Assembly: GCF_965638725.1 (NCBI RefSeq)
Contig: NC_134949.1
Coordinates: forward strand, 123,006,294-123,070,293
Direction: 5' to 3'
Length of the DNA stretch: 64,000 nt
Source of the DNA: Aptenodytes patagonicus
Taxonomy: Eukaryota; Chordata; Aves; Sphenisciformes; Spheniscidae
Shown: one piece after another, positions 23,743 through 36,700 of the stretch
Layout: every line of letters starts with the position of its first letter
Numbering within the stretch: position 1 is the first letter of the stretch
Notes under the pieces: model-generated
Database searches by the model: none
The model's input: only the letters and a program-made list of their open reading frames with translations
Told to the model about the DNA's origin: nothing
Program-made: the position numbers and the translations under genes

Positions 23743-26700
23743 GAATTCCTTTGCAGAGATCGTTCAGTTCTACCTCCTTCAGAATATTCTGCTCCTTAAA
23801 ATACTGGGTTGGGACTGAGAGCCCCTTAACCCTTCAAAGGTTTCCTACGTGATCTTGGCATGTTGCCCAAACACATCCAAAATTGCAATTAAAAAAAAAA
23901 AAAGGTTAGTTGCTGCCTAACCACTGAGGTGCCCAGCCTAACCTGCTCGTTCGTGATGGGTTTGTTCGTGCCATAGCAGGGGCATGCATGCACACCCAGA
24001 ATGGCCCACAGCAGCTGGGTGCCTCGCTCCTGCCAGCCCCCAGCCAGCCCCTGCCTGTGTTCCCAGCAAGGGTCACCTGGCTGGCAGTGCCCCTTGGAGC
24101 CACACATGCCTCTCAGCTCCCAAACCATGTCCTCCACATGGCCACTAGCCCACCACGCTCGAGGACGCCTGGGAGAGTTGGCCGCAGTGCTGCCCTGACC
24201 TCCATCACTCAAAGCCTTAGAAATGCGGGAGGCCCTGAGGCGAGTGTCTCCTTGGCCGAAAGCATTTCAAGTCTTCACCACCCACCTCCTAAGACACGGC
24301 CCCACAGAGCAGGCTGCCGCTCTTGCCATGCGCGTAGGGCACTCTCCTCCCGAGGCTGGGTCATGTCATCCCCCTAGCCCCACAGGGGAGTGAAGAGGGT
24401 CTCTTGCCCTGCAAGCTGTGGATAAGGACCTTGTCCTGGGAGGGGAGAGACCTGAATTCTGACATTTGCCTCAAAAGTTGGCAACTTTTTGAAGATGCAG
24501 CCAAATTCTTATCTTTCATTCCCTATATAATTGCTGTAACCTGTCGATGCCACCACCAGCAAGTCAAATGCAAGCAGCCAAAAATACGTTTTACAAGAAG
24601 TTCAGTCCTACCCGGGCTGTGTTAGGTGTATCCTGCAAATGCCCGTTGGGCTGTACACATACCTCCAGGATTTAGGCAGAGGGAGAAGGGATGAGACCCT
24701 GGATCCCAAGCTCGGACATATTCTCCCCAGGAGAGAATGGCTCACTCTGGCGCGCCCTGCAGCAGACCTCCTCAGGAAGTTGCTGAGCATGGCTGGGCAC
24801 CTCCAGGGCTCGGCAGGAGCCGGGCAGCACTCACTTGGATCACCATTTTGGCTGAGTGCACTAGAAGGCCCTGTTCTCTACTGCTATGGAGGAGGGTAAG
24901 GACGAGCATGGTGGAGGTCTGCACTGCCTGTGCACAGCCAGAAGGAGTTGTTGGCTCAGGAGTCTCTCCACACTTTTTCCCCAGGTTGTCTAAGGGGGAT
25001 GAGGTACTTGTTTGCTGTCATGGTTTACAAAAAGGTGAGGCTACATGCATCTTTCAAAAGGAAGGATTATCTTGAGCAAAATACAGCTAAAATAGCACTT
25101 CAGACATATTTTGAGTGAGGATTTAAAGATGCTGTCTGAAGATCTCACTTAAACCAGGCGGAATTACAAAAGCTATATACTCATAAAAATAAAACATTAT
25201 GAGAAAAAAGCCTGTGAAAACAGTGCAGTGGAAAAGCACCACAGACCCCTCCATACTTTGATGCTGGCGTCATGCTAACACTAATTAGTGAGTGGAAAAT
25301 ACTGTAAACTTTCTCCTCCTTTGCAGTACACAGAAGTCAAAATCCATGTCAGATTCCATTAAGAAATCAAAATGGCATTTTTCCAAAGAGAGCACACACT
25401 TTAGAGACGCAGGTTTCAGGATGTACCAAGTACCAAATGAGAGCATATGACTGAGCAGGATTAATGGTCACTTGTTCCACCCAACCACCTAAGGACAAGA
25501 TAGTACAAAAAAACCCCAAACCCCGCTCCCTGCTTACATCTAAGGTTATATCTGCAACTCACCCTGCAGCCTCTGCTGCTGCTGCAGCAGTAAGCCGGAG
25601 GTTGTCAGATATGTGCGATACCCATCACAACTCGAGCGTAGCACCCAAAAGGACGCAGCATATCCGTGCTACAGGAGAGCAGTCAGTGGTTTGTGCCCCC
25701 TCTCCCTATGGCATGGCAGCACCCCTGGTCAAGCAAGGGGTACCCAGACAATGCTCCCCTTCACCACTCCATCCCTCCATGGTGCCCAGCTCCCCTCCCC
25801 TCCCCTTTGGGAGGGAAATGTGGGCCTGACAAACCACAATCCTGACTCAGTCAGGTGGCAAAACTCGAAGGTTTTATTTACAAAGCACATCTAATCAAAC
25901 TAGATCCCTCAGTATTGAAGAGTCGACAGCCATTAAATGATAGGATCTCCAAAAAAACCACCATCCCAATCCCTCAAAATCTGTGTGGGCAGCGGAGCGT
26001 TTGTACTCGCAATGACTCACGAAGAGCCACAGCGTCAGGCAGGAAGGGCTTTTGGAAGCCACCACAGCATCACCACGTTGTTGGAGGTTTATCCATCCTC
26101 CCAATGTTTAAGGTATTGAAAACTTGACAGGTTTGCATTGTTCTCCTTTGGCAGTATGTTGCTTAAGGAAAAATATATCGAACCTTTGGCTTTTCCTCCA
26201 CTGAATCCAATCACCTCAGAGAGCGTTTTATACCCACGTTTTTATCAGCAGATCTCCCAATACACCAAGAAGCAGAGATGTTTTATGCTCAGAAACCAAT
26301 TTAGCTGGCAGTATTGCCAGAAGAAAGAAAGGTCAAAGATCCCCTAATGGTACAGAATGAGCCAGCTGTCCAAATGCCCCTTCTAATCTCCCAGGAATTT
26401 GCACTAAATTGCTAAGTCAGGTTGGGAGAGGAGGGCCCTCCATGTGCTAGGAAGGACGTTCTCAAAAATGCACCCATTCAGGAGAAGAGCCAGATCATGG
26501 GGGAAGGGGAACCTTGTATCCTGAGAAGCAAAAGTGAAAAATACCTTTCCGTTAATTTAGCTAAAATAATGAAAGCTATATGCTCAGTCTCTCGCCCATG
26601 CAACCCACAGCTTCCTATGATGGCACATCACGTATCGTCCAACCTTGCCTGCGTTATCAAGGAAGTCTTTCACAGGCAGCGCTAATCCTGATTTTTTTTT

Positions 26701-27657
26701 CTCTTTTCTTCTTCTAAAGAAGCTACATGTTTTACAGTGAGGCACAGATAAGCTTTTCTCCAGAAGCAGCCGCACGTATCTTCCTGCTGTGCTGCTTTTC
26801 CCCTCGAGCAAACACCAGATGCGAGCAGTATGAGAAAATTGCCACCCTTCAGAAACCTCTGAGATCCTTTGTGTTTCTGGTCCACTGACCCCTGGCAGAA
26901 CAAGAGGGCCAGGGCTGCCCCTGGGAGGTGCCTTCTCCGGATGTGCAGCTACGTCCCTGCAGCCTTCACCAAAGCACTGGTGTGGATTTGCACTGTCCTC
27001 AGCATCTCATCTCTCCTTACCCCAATTTTGCATGGATTTAACCATGTTAGCATGAGTAAATTTTCCTCCCAGTGTGGTGTAAGGAAAGTCAGACCTCACG
27101 TATCACCTCGAAGGCACAGCCAGAGCTTTTGCAGTTGCTTCCGAAATACCTTCCTGAGCAGCAGCAGAGGAACCAGATCAGCCCGACAAGGACAAGGCAG
27201 TGAAGCAGGTCTCTTCATCACCTCACCCTGGCAGCTTAGCCAGCACAAAACCTGGCTGCTGTCATCCCAACAAGGGTCTGCACAACAGAAACACATAGTG
27301 CCTGCTCTCTGGTGTCTGTCGTGCCCTCCTCTGCCTCCGGTGAGTGCTGGGCACAGCCCAAGCCACTGGCCATCCTGGCACTCCACGGCCCATTGGCACC
27401 TCTCACACTGCGGCTCCAGCTTCCTTGTCCCTGTGATTTGGAAGTGGTGAGCAAGAAAACTGCCTGCTGCTCAATCCTTCTGCAGGTCAAGGAGGAAAGG
27501 CTTTCCATATTTGTAAACTAAACCAGACATCAAAGGCAAGCATGACCCACATCACCCATGTTTTCTTCAACAGAAGTGACGCCACAGGGCCCTGTATATT
27601 AGATAGCTGCTTGGGCTATGTAACAACTTGCTTGTAGCTTTATAAACCGAAGGGCAA

Positions 27658-27707
27658 GATCATTCCTCGGTCAGTACGTGAGGATCATTCCTTGGTTAGT
27701 ACATGAG
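27658..27707. repeat. Two-copy tandem duplication, 25 bases
   Basis: Units 27658-27682 and 27683-27707 are adjacent and match at 22 of 25 positions, each beginning GATCATTCCT. All three differences are C/T or G/A, and two of them fall at CpG sites in unit 1 (CTCGG to CTTGG, TACGTG to TACATG). This fits cytosine deamination after a duplication. Confidence 0.9.
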
Positions 27708-30700
27708 GGTGGTACACATAGGATAACTTTTTTCTCTGATCACAACCAAGCAGAAGGAAATGAAATCCTGAGGCTTAGAAACAGAAAGTACAGAAAAGTC
27801 AGCCTAAGAGTGGTTTTACTCCACCTGGAGCCAGCATTTTCTGCCAGGTTCCTCTTTGCTTTGACACACACATTTCACGAGAGAAAAAGCAAAAGGGCGT
27901 GAGCTGACTCAGAGGATGTGAATATCAGACAGGGCACTCAGCATCTGAAACGCCTTGAAGCAAAGGTACAAGCTGTGATTCTTTTATTCCAGAAAAAGTT
28001 GACCAGCTCCTACACGCAAACAGCCATAACTGGTCGATTCCATTGAACCCAATATTTTGAGTGGCCAGAGCACATGTTTAAGGAACACCGGTAAGAAACT
28101 AGTGTCAAGCTAAGCAGCCTTTGGCACAGCCTCTCAGCTACCAGCAGCCACAGCTGCAGTAGGCACTCCTTGCACAGCACCACATGTTTTTAGACAATTC
28201 CCTGTGTCTTGCTGAAATTAGAGACAATAGTGGTCTACGTGAATTGAGAAGACATTAAAATGATCGAGGCATTTCCCTAACCAAAAATAGGCATAGAAAA
28301 ACAAACACAGAGGTAGCATTGGATAAGCATAACTCTGGTTGGGAGTTTCTGCTTTGCCGTGGCGCTGAGCCCACTCATTCAGTATCATGCAGTACCTCTG
28401 GACCATAAATGCACTGAAAATGAGAAGACCATGACCACAGATTTTTGTACGGCAACACCACTATTGCAGCTGGTGCTGAGTTCAGGTCCATCCCATACAG
28501 CAGCTCACACCGTGCCTGTCCCTGCTGCAGCTGAGCGCTGTCTGCTGTGCTAACATAGCTGCTACCCAGCTTGTTCTCCAGTCTGGAGGAGAAACACGTG
28601 CTGCAGAGGCTTGAGCAGCAAGTCTCTACTCAACTGGTGGACAAGAAATCCCATTTTTACCAAAAATCAATAACTAATTCTCCTCTCTTTCAAAAATAAA
28701 ATCGGCTCTTGTTTAATACCTACCTGGAGTTAGTGTCCCAAGCTGCCTGCACACTGCACGAGTACATACCAGTGATGCATGGGGGTTAGGAGCTGGCTGT
28801 GCTGGCATGGGGGGAAGCAGCCTGCCTACAAGCATGAGGCTTAACTAGACTTGCCTTGGGCTGAGGTTATGAAAATTCAATTAATCAGCGCTTAAATCCT
28901 TACCTCAGAGCAGGGCCTGCAACACTGAGGCGAGGAGGAAAGCAGCGAAACAAAGCTTAACACACAGGGTCTACTGCTGGGCTGCTCCATCCTTCAAGGC
29001 AAGTCCTTCTCTTCCTTATCTATGTCAGCATCGTGTGTTAACTGCAACTTCCTTGTGGCAGAGACCTCATCCCTCACTTACCTAGAAAACCTCTCACAGA
29101 GTTTAGGCGTGATGTAATTAGAGGCAATGACGATGATAATTAATTGATTTTGAAGTTATCATCCATCTTCAGTGCGTTTAATGAATGACAGAGACAGAGC
29201 CTCCCAGAAGTGCCAGAGGCTGTAGCTCCACCTAATGACATTGCTAAAAGTGAACCTCAGACGCATGCTGGAAGAGATTAATTGTGGTAGATAGGCTGCC
29301 AGCGCTCCACTCAAACTTTTATTGTCAGTCATCTGGCGACATGAGCCCAAGGCTACTGAAAAATGCAGAGCTGGAGAATATATCATCTAATGGCTCACGC
29401 AGCTAGTAGTCAAAGGCAGTGATGGGGAGAGTAATATTGAAGCATAGCCCAAGAGTTTCATACCGGTCCACTGAAATAAATGCCTTGATGATTCACAATA
29501 TTTATACTGCCAGCCTTAAAACCCAGCCCCTCAGCATATTGTCCTATTTTTTTGTGCAGACATAAAAGAAAGAAAGGGAGACAGAGATTTATCAGTTGTG
29601 TAAGTTCAGCAGAAAGCTCAGGAGAAGGAACCAGCTCTCTGAAGCTCAGAAGACCGGCTGACAGTTGTGACCATGAAAGGCACACCCACATAATCTGATG
29701 GCTTTCTGAGGGCTGTGAAACATTTTTATTCTACACCATCAGCTCCTAGACTGGCAAGAAAGCAAGAATCTTCTTGTGCTACCATCTCTGAAGAGGGGAA
29801 CTGTTGGACAATAAAAGCTCTGTCCTGCTTCCGCCATCTGTAAAATTTCCACCTGTAAGAAATTCTGGTAAACCCAAGTCAAAAACGTGCGTGAGGGAAC
29901 AGAAACGTTGCACCTCTGCAGCGCCCGCCAGCTGTGCATGGATGCTGTGGATCAGCGGGCAAGGCGCTGCCCCTGGCGTGCTTCCCACCGCCCTCACCAG
30001 CCCTGCCTGCCGGGGCTGCCGCTCGCCCAGCTCCCTCGCTCTGCGCTCCTCTTCTTCGCCTGGGTTTTTTATATGTGTATTTGTACACACATGCTTTAAA
30101 TATGCACACGTGGAAACTTTCTCCATACACCGCATATTTTCGTTACTTTAGGCATTTCTTTTCCTCCTAGGCAAACAAGCCTTCCCAGTTTTTTTAATTC
30201 CCTCCCACTTAAAACAATAGGCTAGAGACGGAGTGAAACTGTCCCTCCTTAAATCAGGCTGCCACGCATTCCTCTTGCTTTAAATAAGGGACTATTGCTA
30301 AATTCGTAATTTCCATTCTTTCTTGGTCAACAAGCAAGGCTGAAGCCCACGCTGGTTCTCACTCGGGGCTGAAAAAGCAACCTCTGTTGCCCGTACTTTG
30401 CTTGTTGCCTGCGATAAGCTATACTCAGTCGCAGCCCAGGGATAACACCACCACAAGCAAACAGTGAGGTGACCTTAATCACAACGTTTGTGGAAGGGTT
30501 GGACTTCATTACTGACATATTTTAACAAACTACCCTGTTTTCCTGCTTTTAAAAATTCCTGGCTGAATGTATGCCTTCTCATTATTGAAAAGCAAACGTC
30601 CTCAGAAAATGGGTTGCCAATAAATGAAAAGCTGATAGCTAAAAAAAAAGCTTTAGATCCAGACAAAAACGCTTTGGAAGACCCAAACTTACTATGGGAG

Positions 30701-33700
30701 AGCAGTTCTTTCATTGAAATCCCAAATTGCTACAAGACCCATGGGTTTTGAAAAAGTCGTCATGGCAGAAGCATCAGCGCCATCAATACATTTGAGCTCT
30801 GTTAGCTTCCCAGCAAGCCATGCCAGGCAGCAGCGTTCCGCCCCGGGCTCAGCCCGCAGCGCCTTTTGCAGATACATCCCAACCGAGCAAAGTCCAGGGA
30901 CTCTTTGTTGCTGAATCCTGTCGGTCATCCGAGCCCAAATCCTCTGTCACACACAAATGAAGATGCTCAAGTGTGAGATCTCAAATGCTCCATCTTGCTA
31001 AGGTGAGATCCATGTGCCAAGCAGCAGGTCTGTTTATTTAGAAAACTGTATATAGTTATAACAAACATTTTCCCCAAGCAGTGGCATTACTCGACCATGC
31101 CATTCATAATGCAATGACTAACAAATTTACTAATTTTAAGCCTACTTTGTTTGTTCCACTCTAGGAAATGGAAAATGTGAACTCCTGTTGTTCAACTCTT
31201 GTGCCAGATATAGTACATTATTCCTTTTGTTTGGAAAGTTTCATTTCCAAACACCATCCATTACTCAAACCGTATTAATGCAACAAATTCACCGTCCAAA
31301 TAGTTTCCAGTAGATCTCACCAAGAGGATGTTTTTTCAGGTGTTATGACCAGCTACACTCATGTCAAAAAGCTCCACTTGGTGTCACCTTTTAACCCAAA
31401 TGCTTTTAAAAAAATAAGTGGGATTCTTGTCTGTTCAGGAGTTTTAACCGCCAGTGATTCACTACCTGTGAGCATCACAGGAACGTTCTAGGCAGTGAGG
31501 ACTACTGGAAACTACTCAAATGTTTTAGCACCTTAGTCTAGGGTATTTCATCTGAACCAAAAGCATTTGGTTCGAATATTGCAGAGCATGGCGGGCTGAG
31601 TCCCCAGCTGCCTGTCCCCATCCTACACCCCCCCCAGCAGCAGCTCGACTTTGCTGGGAGGTTTTCCTCCACAGTACATTGATGGGAAAAAATGAAGCGA
31701 TTTGAGATCCCCCCCGGTGAGTGTTTGGGAAGCACCACACACACGCTGATGCACGGGGCAGACCAGGCTTCCCCCGAGGCTGTGCATCGTGGGGTGCCTG
31801 TGGCCACCCTGCTTCCAGTTCTGGCTGCAGGCGGCTCTTACCAGCTCAGCCACCGTGGTCGCTCTCGAAGGCTTAGTACCATCACCATCGTGCGACCAGA
31901 GGCAGGTGGCCCTGTGACTGCCCTTGCCCCTCCTGGCCCAGCACCAGAAGGAGCGGGTCTCACCCAGCAATGCCAAGAAGGAGAAATCAGGTATTTGCTG
32001 TGCATTGCCCCTCGCCTTTCTGTCCTTAACCATGTACCCATGCTGCGGCATCAGGAATAACGAGGGGCTTGCCATGACAACGGCTGGGAGGTGGATGAAT
32101 ACTCGAATCCTTTGCATAGATGCCGCTGCCTGTTTGTAACTCTCCTCCACTCAGCTCTGCTCTAGCAAAGCTGATCTTTAATGTCTTTAGCATTTCTCAT
32201 CCTTCACAGAATGTAATAATGCTTCTGATGGCAAATTATTTAAACACGCTGACAGCCATGATTTAATTGTTGGAGATGAGACAACCTCTTGAAAAACGTC
32301 AAAGAGAAAAGTGTACCTTAAAGTAAAGCTTTCTAGGACGAAGCAGTAGCATGAAAACAACATTTCTGCTTACTCTGTCGCACCTGATTTCATCTCATCA
32401 CTACATCTCAAGTTCAAAATTAACCACTTATGTTTCCACAGAAGAGAAAGATGTTCCCGTGGTTTGTTTTCTTTTGAATCTCATCCAAAAAAGTCGTGCA
32501 CACAATTATATCAATAGGTGTTTGCGATCCGAATGCTGCTGCGTCACACTAGTGAATAAACCAGGACATCAAAATTGCTTAAAAGTAACAAGAAGCAAAA
32601 CTCAAATTGACCCCGTTCCTCTGATAAAAATGTCAGAGCAAGTACCTATCTGGCATACGGAAAAATAACTAAGATATCAACCCTTTCCTTTTTAATTAAA
32701 GCTGCAACATCCAAACCCTCAAGTGGGACCAGGGTCCCCTTCGGCCGGGTGCCCTGTGAATGCAGCCCCATGGCTCCTTCCCCAACACCCAGCCAACAAA
32801 ACCAGTGATGCTCCCCATCCTTTGCACCCCATCACCTGATGCCCCACGAGACGCTCTGCTCATGCCCATGAGTCCCTCCCCTCCCCAAAACACGCTCCTG
32901 GTAAACAAGGGCTGCCCAGACCTCCCCCCTTCCTGCGGCAGCAGCAGCACAGGCATCTCAGCAGAGGTGGCTTCATCTCTGCGAGACAGGGTACCCCGAC
33001 AGTCGTTGAAGGGCAGATTCATAGCTTGGAAAACCTGTTCCACCTCCACCTCCTCTCCAGCACATGCAGGACTTCAGATGAGAAGGGATGGAGAGGCACT
33101 GCCAGGTCTTTCAGTCCCTGATGCTCAGGGGACCCCCACGCCTGCCTACTTCTGCCGGATCCAGAGATCCCTGTGCCACCGCTTCTGCCATCGCTGCTCC
33201 CAGGCAGCACCAGACAGCACTGCAGTAACTCACGGCAGCATCCTCACTAACGAGAGGAGCATCGATACTCAGAGGGAAAAACTGATGGCTATGACTTCAT
33301 ATGTTTGGTCAAAGGCAGTTTTTGTTATTTTTGCGCTTTACTTGCATAAAGTTGTTTTTGATTTTGGGTTTTGTTTTTGTTTTGGTTTTTTTTTTTTTTT
33401 TAAACTAAGATCAATGCCAAGTCACCTTGCAAACATTCACACAAGTAGGAAAAAACATCACCCAAAAAAACAGTTGAAAAAACCCTCACAACTAAACAAA
33501 CAGGAGAAACTACACGCCAGGTCAAGTAGCAACACAAGTCATTATTTAGACATTGCAGTAGTACAAAATTCATGTTTTAGGCTGCTTCTAAGGTTACCTT
33601 TCTGTATGCTGTTTTTGAAACTGAACCACTGGATATCTGGAAGGAATATATAGGTCTCAGGTCATCTGCTTAGGGCAATGATATTAACGCCAAGACCAAA

Positions 33701-36700
33701 TACACACACTGATGAGGCTGCAGATGCTCTCTTTGCAATAAGAGCTCCACATCTGAGATGGCTGGTGATGGCAAGAGAACCTCATCCTTTAACATCTTCC
33801 ACCGCAGGCTGGGTCAAGCTGGTGTATGTTCATCCCAGTGCTGAGGCAGTAATACAGTCCCAAGAGCTGCTGCAATTCTGCCTGAGCGCTTTCACGTAAC
33901 TTAGTCCTCCTGTTGTGAGGTTTCCTTTCTGCTGCACAACCATCATCAGATTTTACAGAGTATAAAAATACATTTAAAGAGCAGGTGTTCACGTGGATTT
34001 CGTTTATGAGTCGCTGCATTCAGCACAGACTCAGTGGGAGGTACCTTGCTGCCGGTAGGCACAACTCCCACCGAAATAAAGGTCACAGCAAGGCAAAAGC
34101 AACTGTCAAGCAAGGAAACACGGCATGACCAAACTTTCTGGACAGAGACGATCCTTTTGCTCTCTTTGTACAAGAGGAACCCCAGGCGGGACACCAGGCA
34201 CGTAAGTGCCTCCAAACGACAGCAAGGGCCCTTTACACCACACTGGCACAAACTGATCCAGTAGTCTGCAAAATACAAAAATTTGATGTTTTTTTTCCAA
34301 AACCCTGAGCTGGGTGCCTTTGCCATCTGCCACAAGGCATGCCTCCCTCAGCAAGCACCCACTGGCCAGCCTCCAGGCACCAGGCAGCTCACAGGCTGAC
34401 ACCCCGACACCGTTCTTTGTAGAGCACCTAATGCCAGTTAGATGTGTCAAACCAAAGCTTTTTGTCTTTCAAGGCGGGTCAGAATTTACCTACTTGCCCA
34501 AACAGCAATCAGCCAACAAAGCAAGCTACATTCAGAGCAAGACAAGTGCAAATAATTGGGGGGGGGTTTCAGCTAAAAAGGGGAAAGAGTGCTTCCTTCC
34601 CCACCCCTCCCAACTCCACCCAGAGCAAACCAAACACAAAAGCCTTCTGTTCAGTCTTTGAAGTAAAAATCCCCTGGCATTTCAGTTTGTTTGATGATAT
34701 GCTGTTAACTGAGGTTAAAACCGTGGAAATATGTTGATTTGGAACACAAGGACTCCAAGCATGCGCCTATCACCATTTCTGTGGTTGCACATGCACAGGG
34801 ACATCCCTTCTGCTCCATTTTCTGTATCAACAAATAATTATAAAGAAAAAAAGAAACAAAGATATGGGGTAATTCCCATTAAGATGCTCCCAGTACACTC
34901 CTTTACCTGGCAGTCAGAACATTGCAGCCAAAGATGAAAAGGAGGGGATAAGTTCTGTGGCTCTAGCCTTGACCCTCTGAAGTGCTAAGAAACAAAGGAA
35001 ATGGATTTTCCCCGGTTGGAAAAAACTTTGGGTGAAATTATCCAAATATCTTTTTCATTCCACTTTTAATAGTCATAGAATTGGATTGCGCTGGTGGGAA
35101 GGGCAGGGAGTAGCACTTTGCAGCTCCAAATCTGCAAGTTACAATTAAAAGGCTTTCAAGCGGTCAAGTTCAGCTTTCACTACCAGAAAAACTTTTGTCG
35201 GCAGCTGTGAGCGTGGCTTCTAGTTGTAAGCGCTTGATGCCTGCTGGGTTAAAAGTGCTAGCTGGGGAATCTGAACCTGCCAGGGGCCTGGCAAAGTGCA
35301 CAGACTCTCCCCCTTCCTTTCACCTCCCCAAGGGGAAAGTTATATGCTTGCTTAGGAGATAATGGAAAAAGAAAATTTGTGAGCAGCTGTTTGTGCTTGA
35401 GGATCCATCTGCTGCACCACGTAGAGCTTTGATGCCCGTTTTAAGACACACAACATGGGTGTCTGACTCGCTGATAAAGGAAATGATCACAAGAGGCTGG
35501 ACGCTCACATGCTTGCAGGTTTGGACTTCACCCAAATGAAAAGGTTGGCCTAAGCCGGAGCTGGCTCATTGTGGCGCCAAGACAGCTAGTGTGGACATGA
35601 TTCAACAGTAGATGAGCTCAGGTGTTTAATGCAGTCGGTTTTCTGATGTGTTTATGGGCCTCCAGTAATACCCTGAATTACTGCCGGGTTGGACAGACAG
35701 GGACACAGAGCTTGAAAAGAATTCGTACCTCTGTGAACAGACCTTGTACCTGCATCAAAAAGTCATCCTACATTTTCTACCAAATGCTTTAAAAGCACTT
35801 TAGAAGCTTAATCACTGCAAAAATATCATTTTTACCTGTAATAGATATTTTTAAACCAATTGTTCCACAAGCAGCAGGGTGAAGGAAACTTGCTTTCTTA
35901 TGGGTTACCCACTCTACAGTTGGATTTTTTTGGTGCTCAAAAAAAACCCCCACCAAACCATAAAAGGGCAGAAGTGTTCCAGGAAGGCAGGACACTCCTT
36001 GTGTGCATTTCCCTCCCTCATTTTGCTTCCCAGCTCCGCGTTGATTTTCCAAAGAAAAGGCTTCTTTATTCCTTTGCCCTCATTAGAGGCACTGGCAGGC
36101 ATCTCTCCTGCATCCGGCTATTTACCACCTTCTCATGGAAGTCCCATGTACCTGGCCAGATGGCAAGATTACCTGCAGTATAAGCTCTCCACGTGGCTTC
36201 TGTCTGAAGCCCTCTTTGTGGAGTTTGTTTGTGGAGTTGGTGCAGAATTTGCCGCGCCATCTGGCAGCATGTAATCAAGTGGAGCACAGGGAAATTGAGA
36301 CGTTTGGAAGCAAAATAGCTAGCATCTGCAGATAGCAAGCAGCCTCGTAGCCAGCCAAGCTGTGGTGTCATCGGTAGAACTCTGCCATTTCCAGATCAAG
36401 GCTCAGTGGTTTTGCAACGTCAGCTGAGGAAGCACTTGTTTTTACAACGACTGGGGACCGTGCTGCTGTTCAGATTGACTAACGGCAGCAAAGTGGCAAC
36501 CTTCTCACTTCCCACTCACCCTAAGCAATAGGCGGCAGCTCCGCTAGCTTGTCCTTGGGCTGTAATGAGTTACCCTGTGGGTAACAGAGCAAATGCGTCT
36601 CTTCAGTGCGTTTCCTTCTCTGCCAGCAGTCAGCATCTATTTAGATGCACAAGCAATTCTGCGTGACTCAGCTGGCCAAGTGAAGGCATCTACTGCCAAG

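Larger units (their letters stand above)
19866..27657. other. Non-coding stretch
   Basis: No exon or transposon recognised. Small hairpins lie at about 20924-20944 (GGGCTGC with GCAGCCC) and 20998-21016 (TGAGCTG with CAGCTCA). A poly-A run of 18 is at 23725-23742 and another A run is at 23890-23902. A low-GC block with an AP-1 palindrome lies at about 21.79-22.0 kb (listed separately). Confidence 0.45.

Noticed and set aside
26869-27450. 193-codon plus-strand frame
   Set aside because: No recognisable domain; cysteine-, serine- and tryptophan-rich, with overlapping frames on the other strand and no supporting splice signals noticed.
31550-31580. tRNA-like T-loop sequence GGTTCGAAT
   Set aside because: No matching A box, anticodon stem or acceptor stem within tRNA distance; it is part of a short 8-base hairpin (GAACCAAA with TTTGGTTC).
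32760-33653. 297-codon plus-strand open frame
   Set aside because: It runs through a poly-T/G low-complexity tract (giving a phenylalanine run), is proline- and serine-rich from GC-rich DNA, and shows no recognisable domain.
35085-35110. CATAGAATTGGATT resembling a CR1 3' tail
   Set aside because: The match is too short and the neighbouring CR1 sequence is missing.
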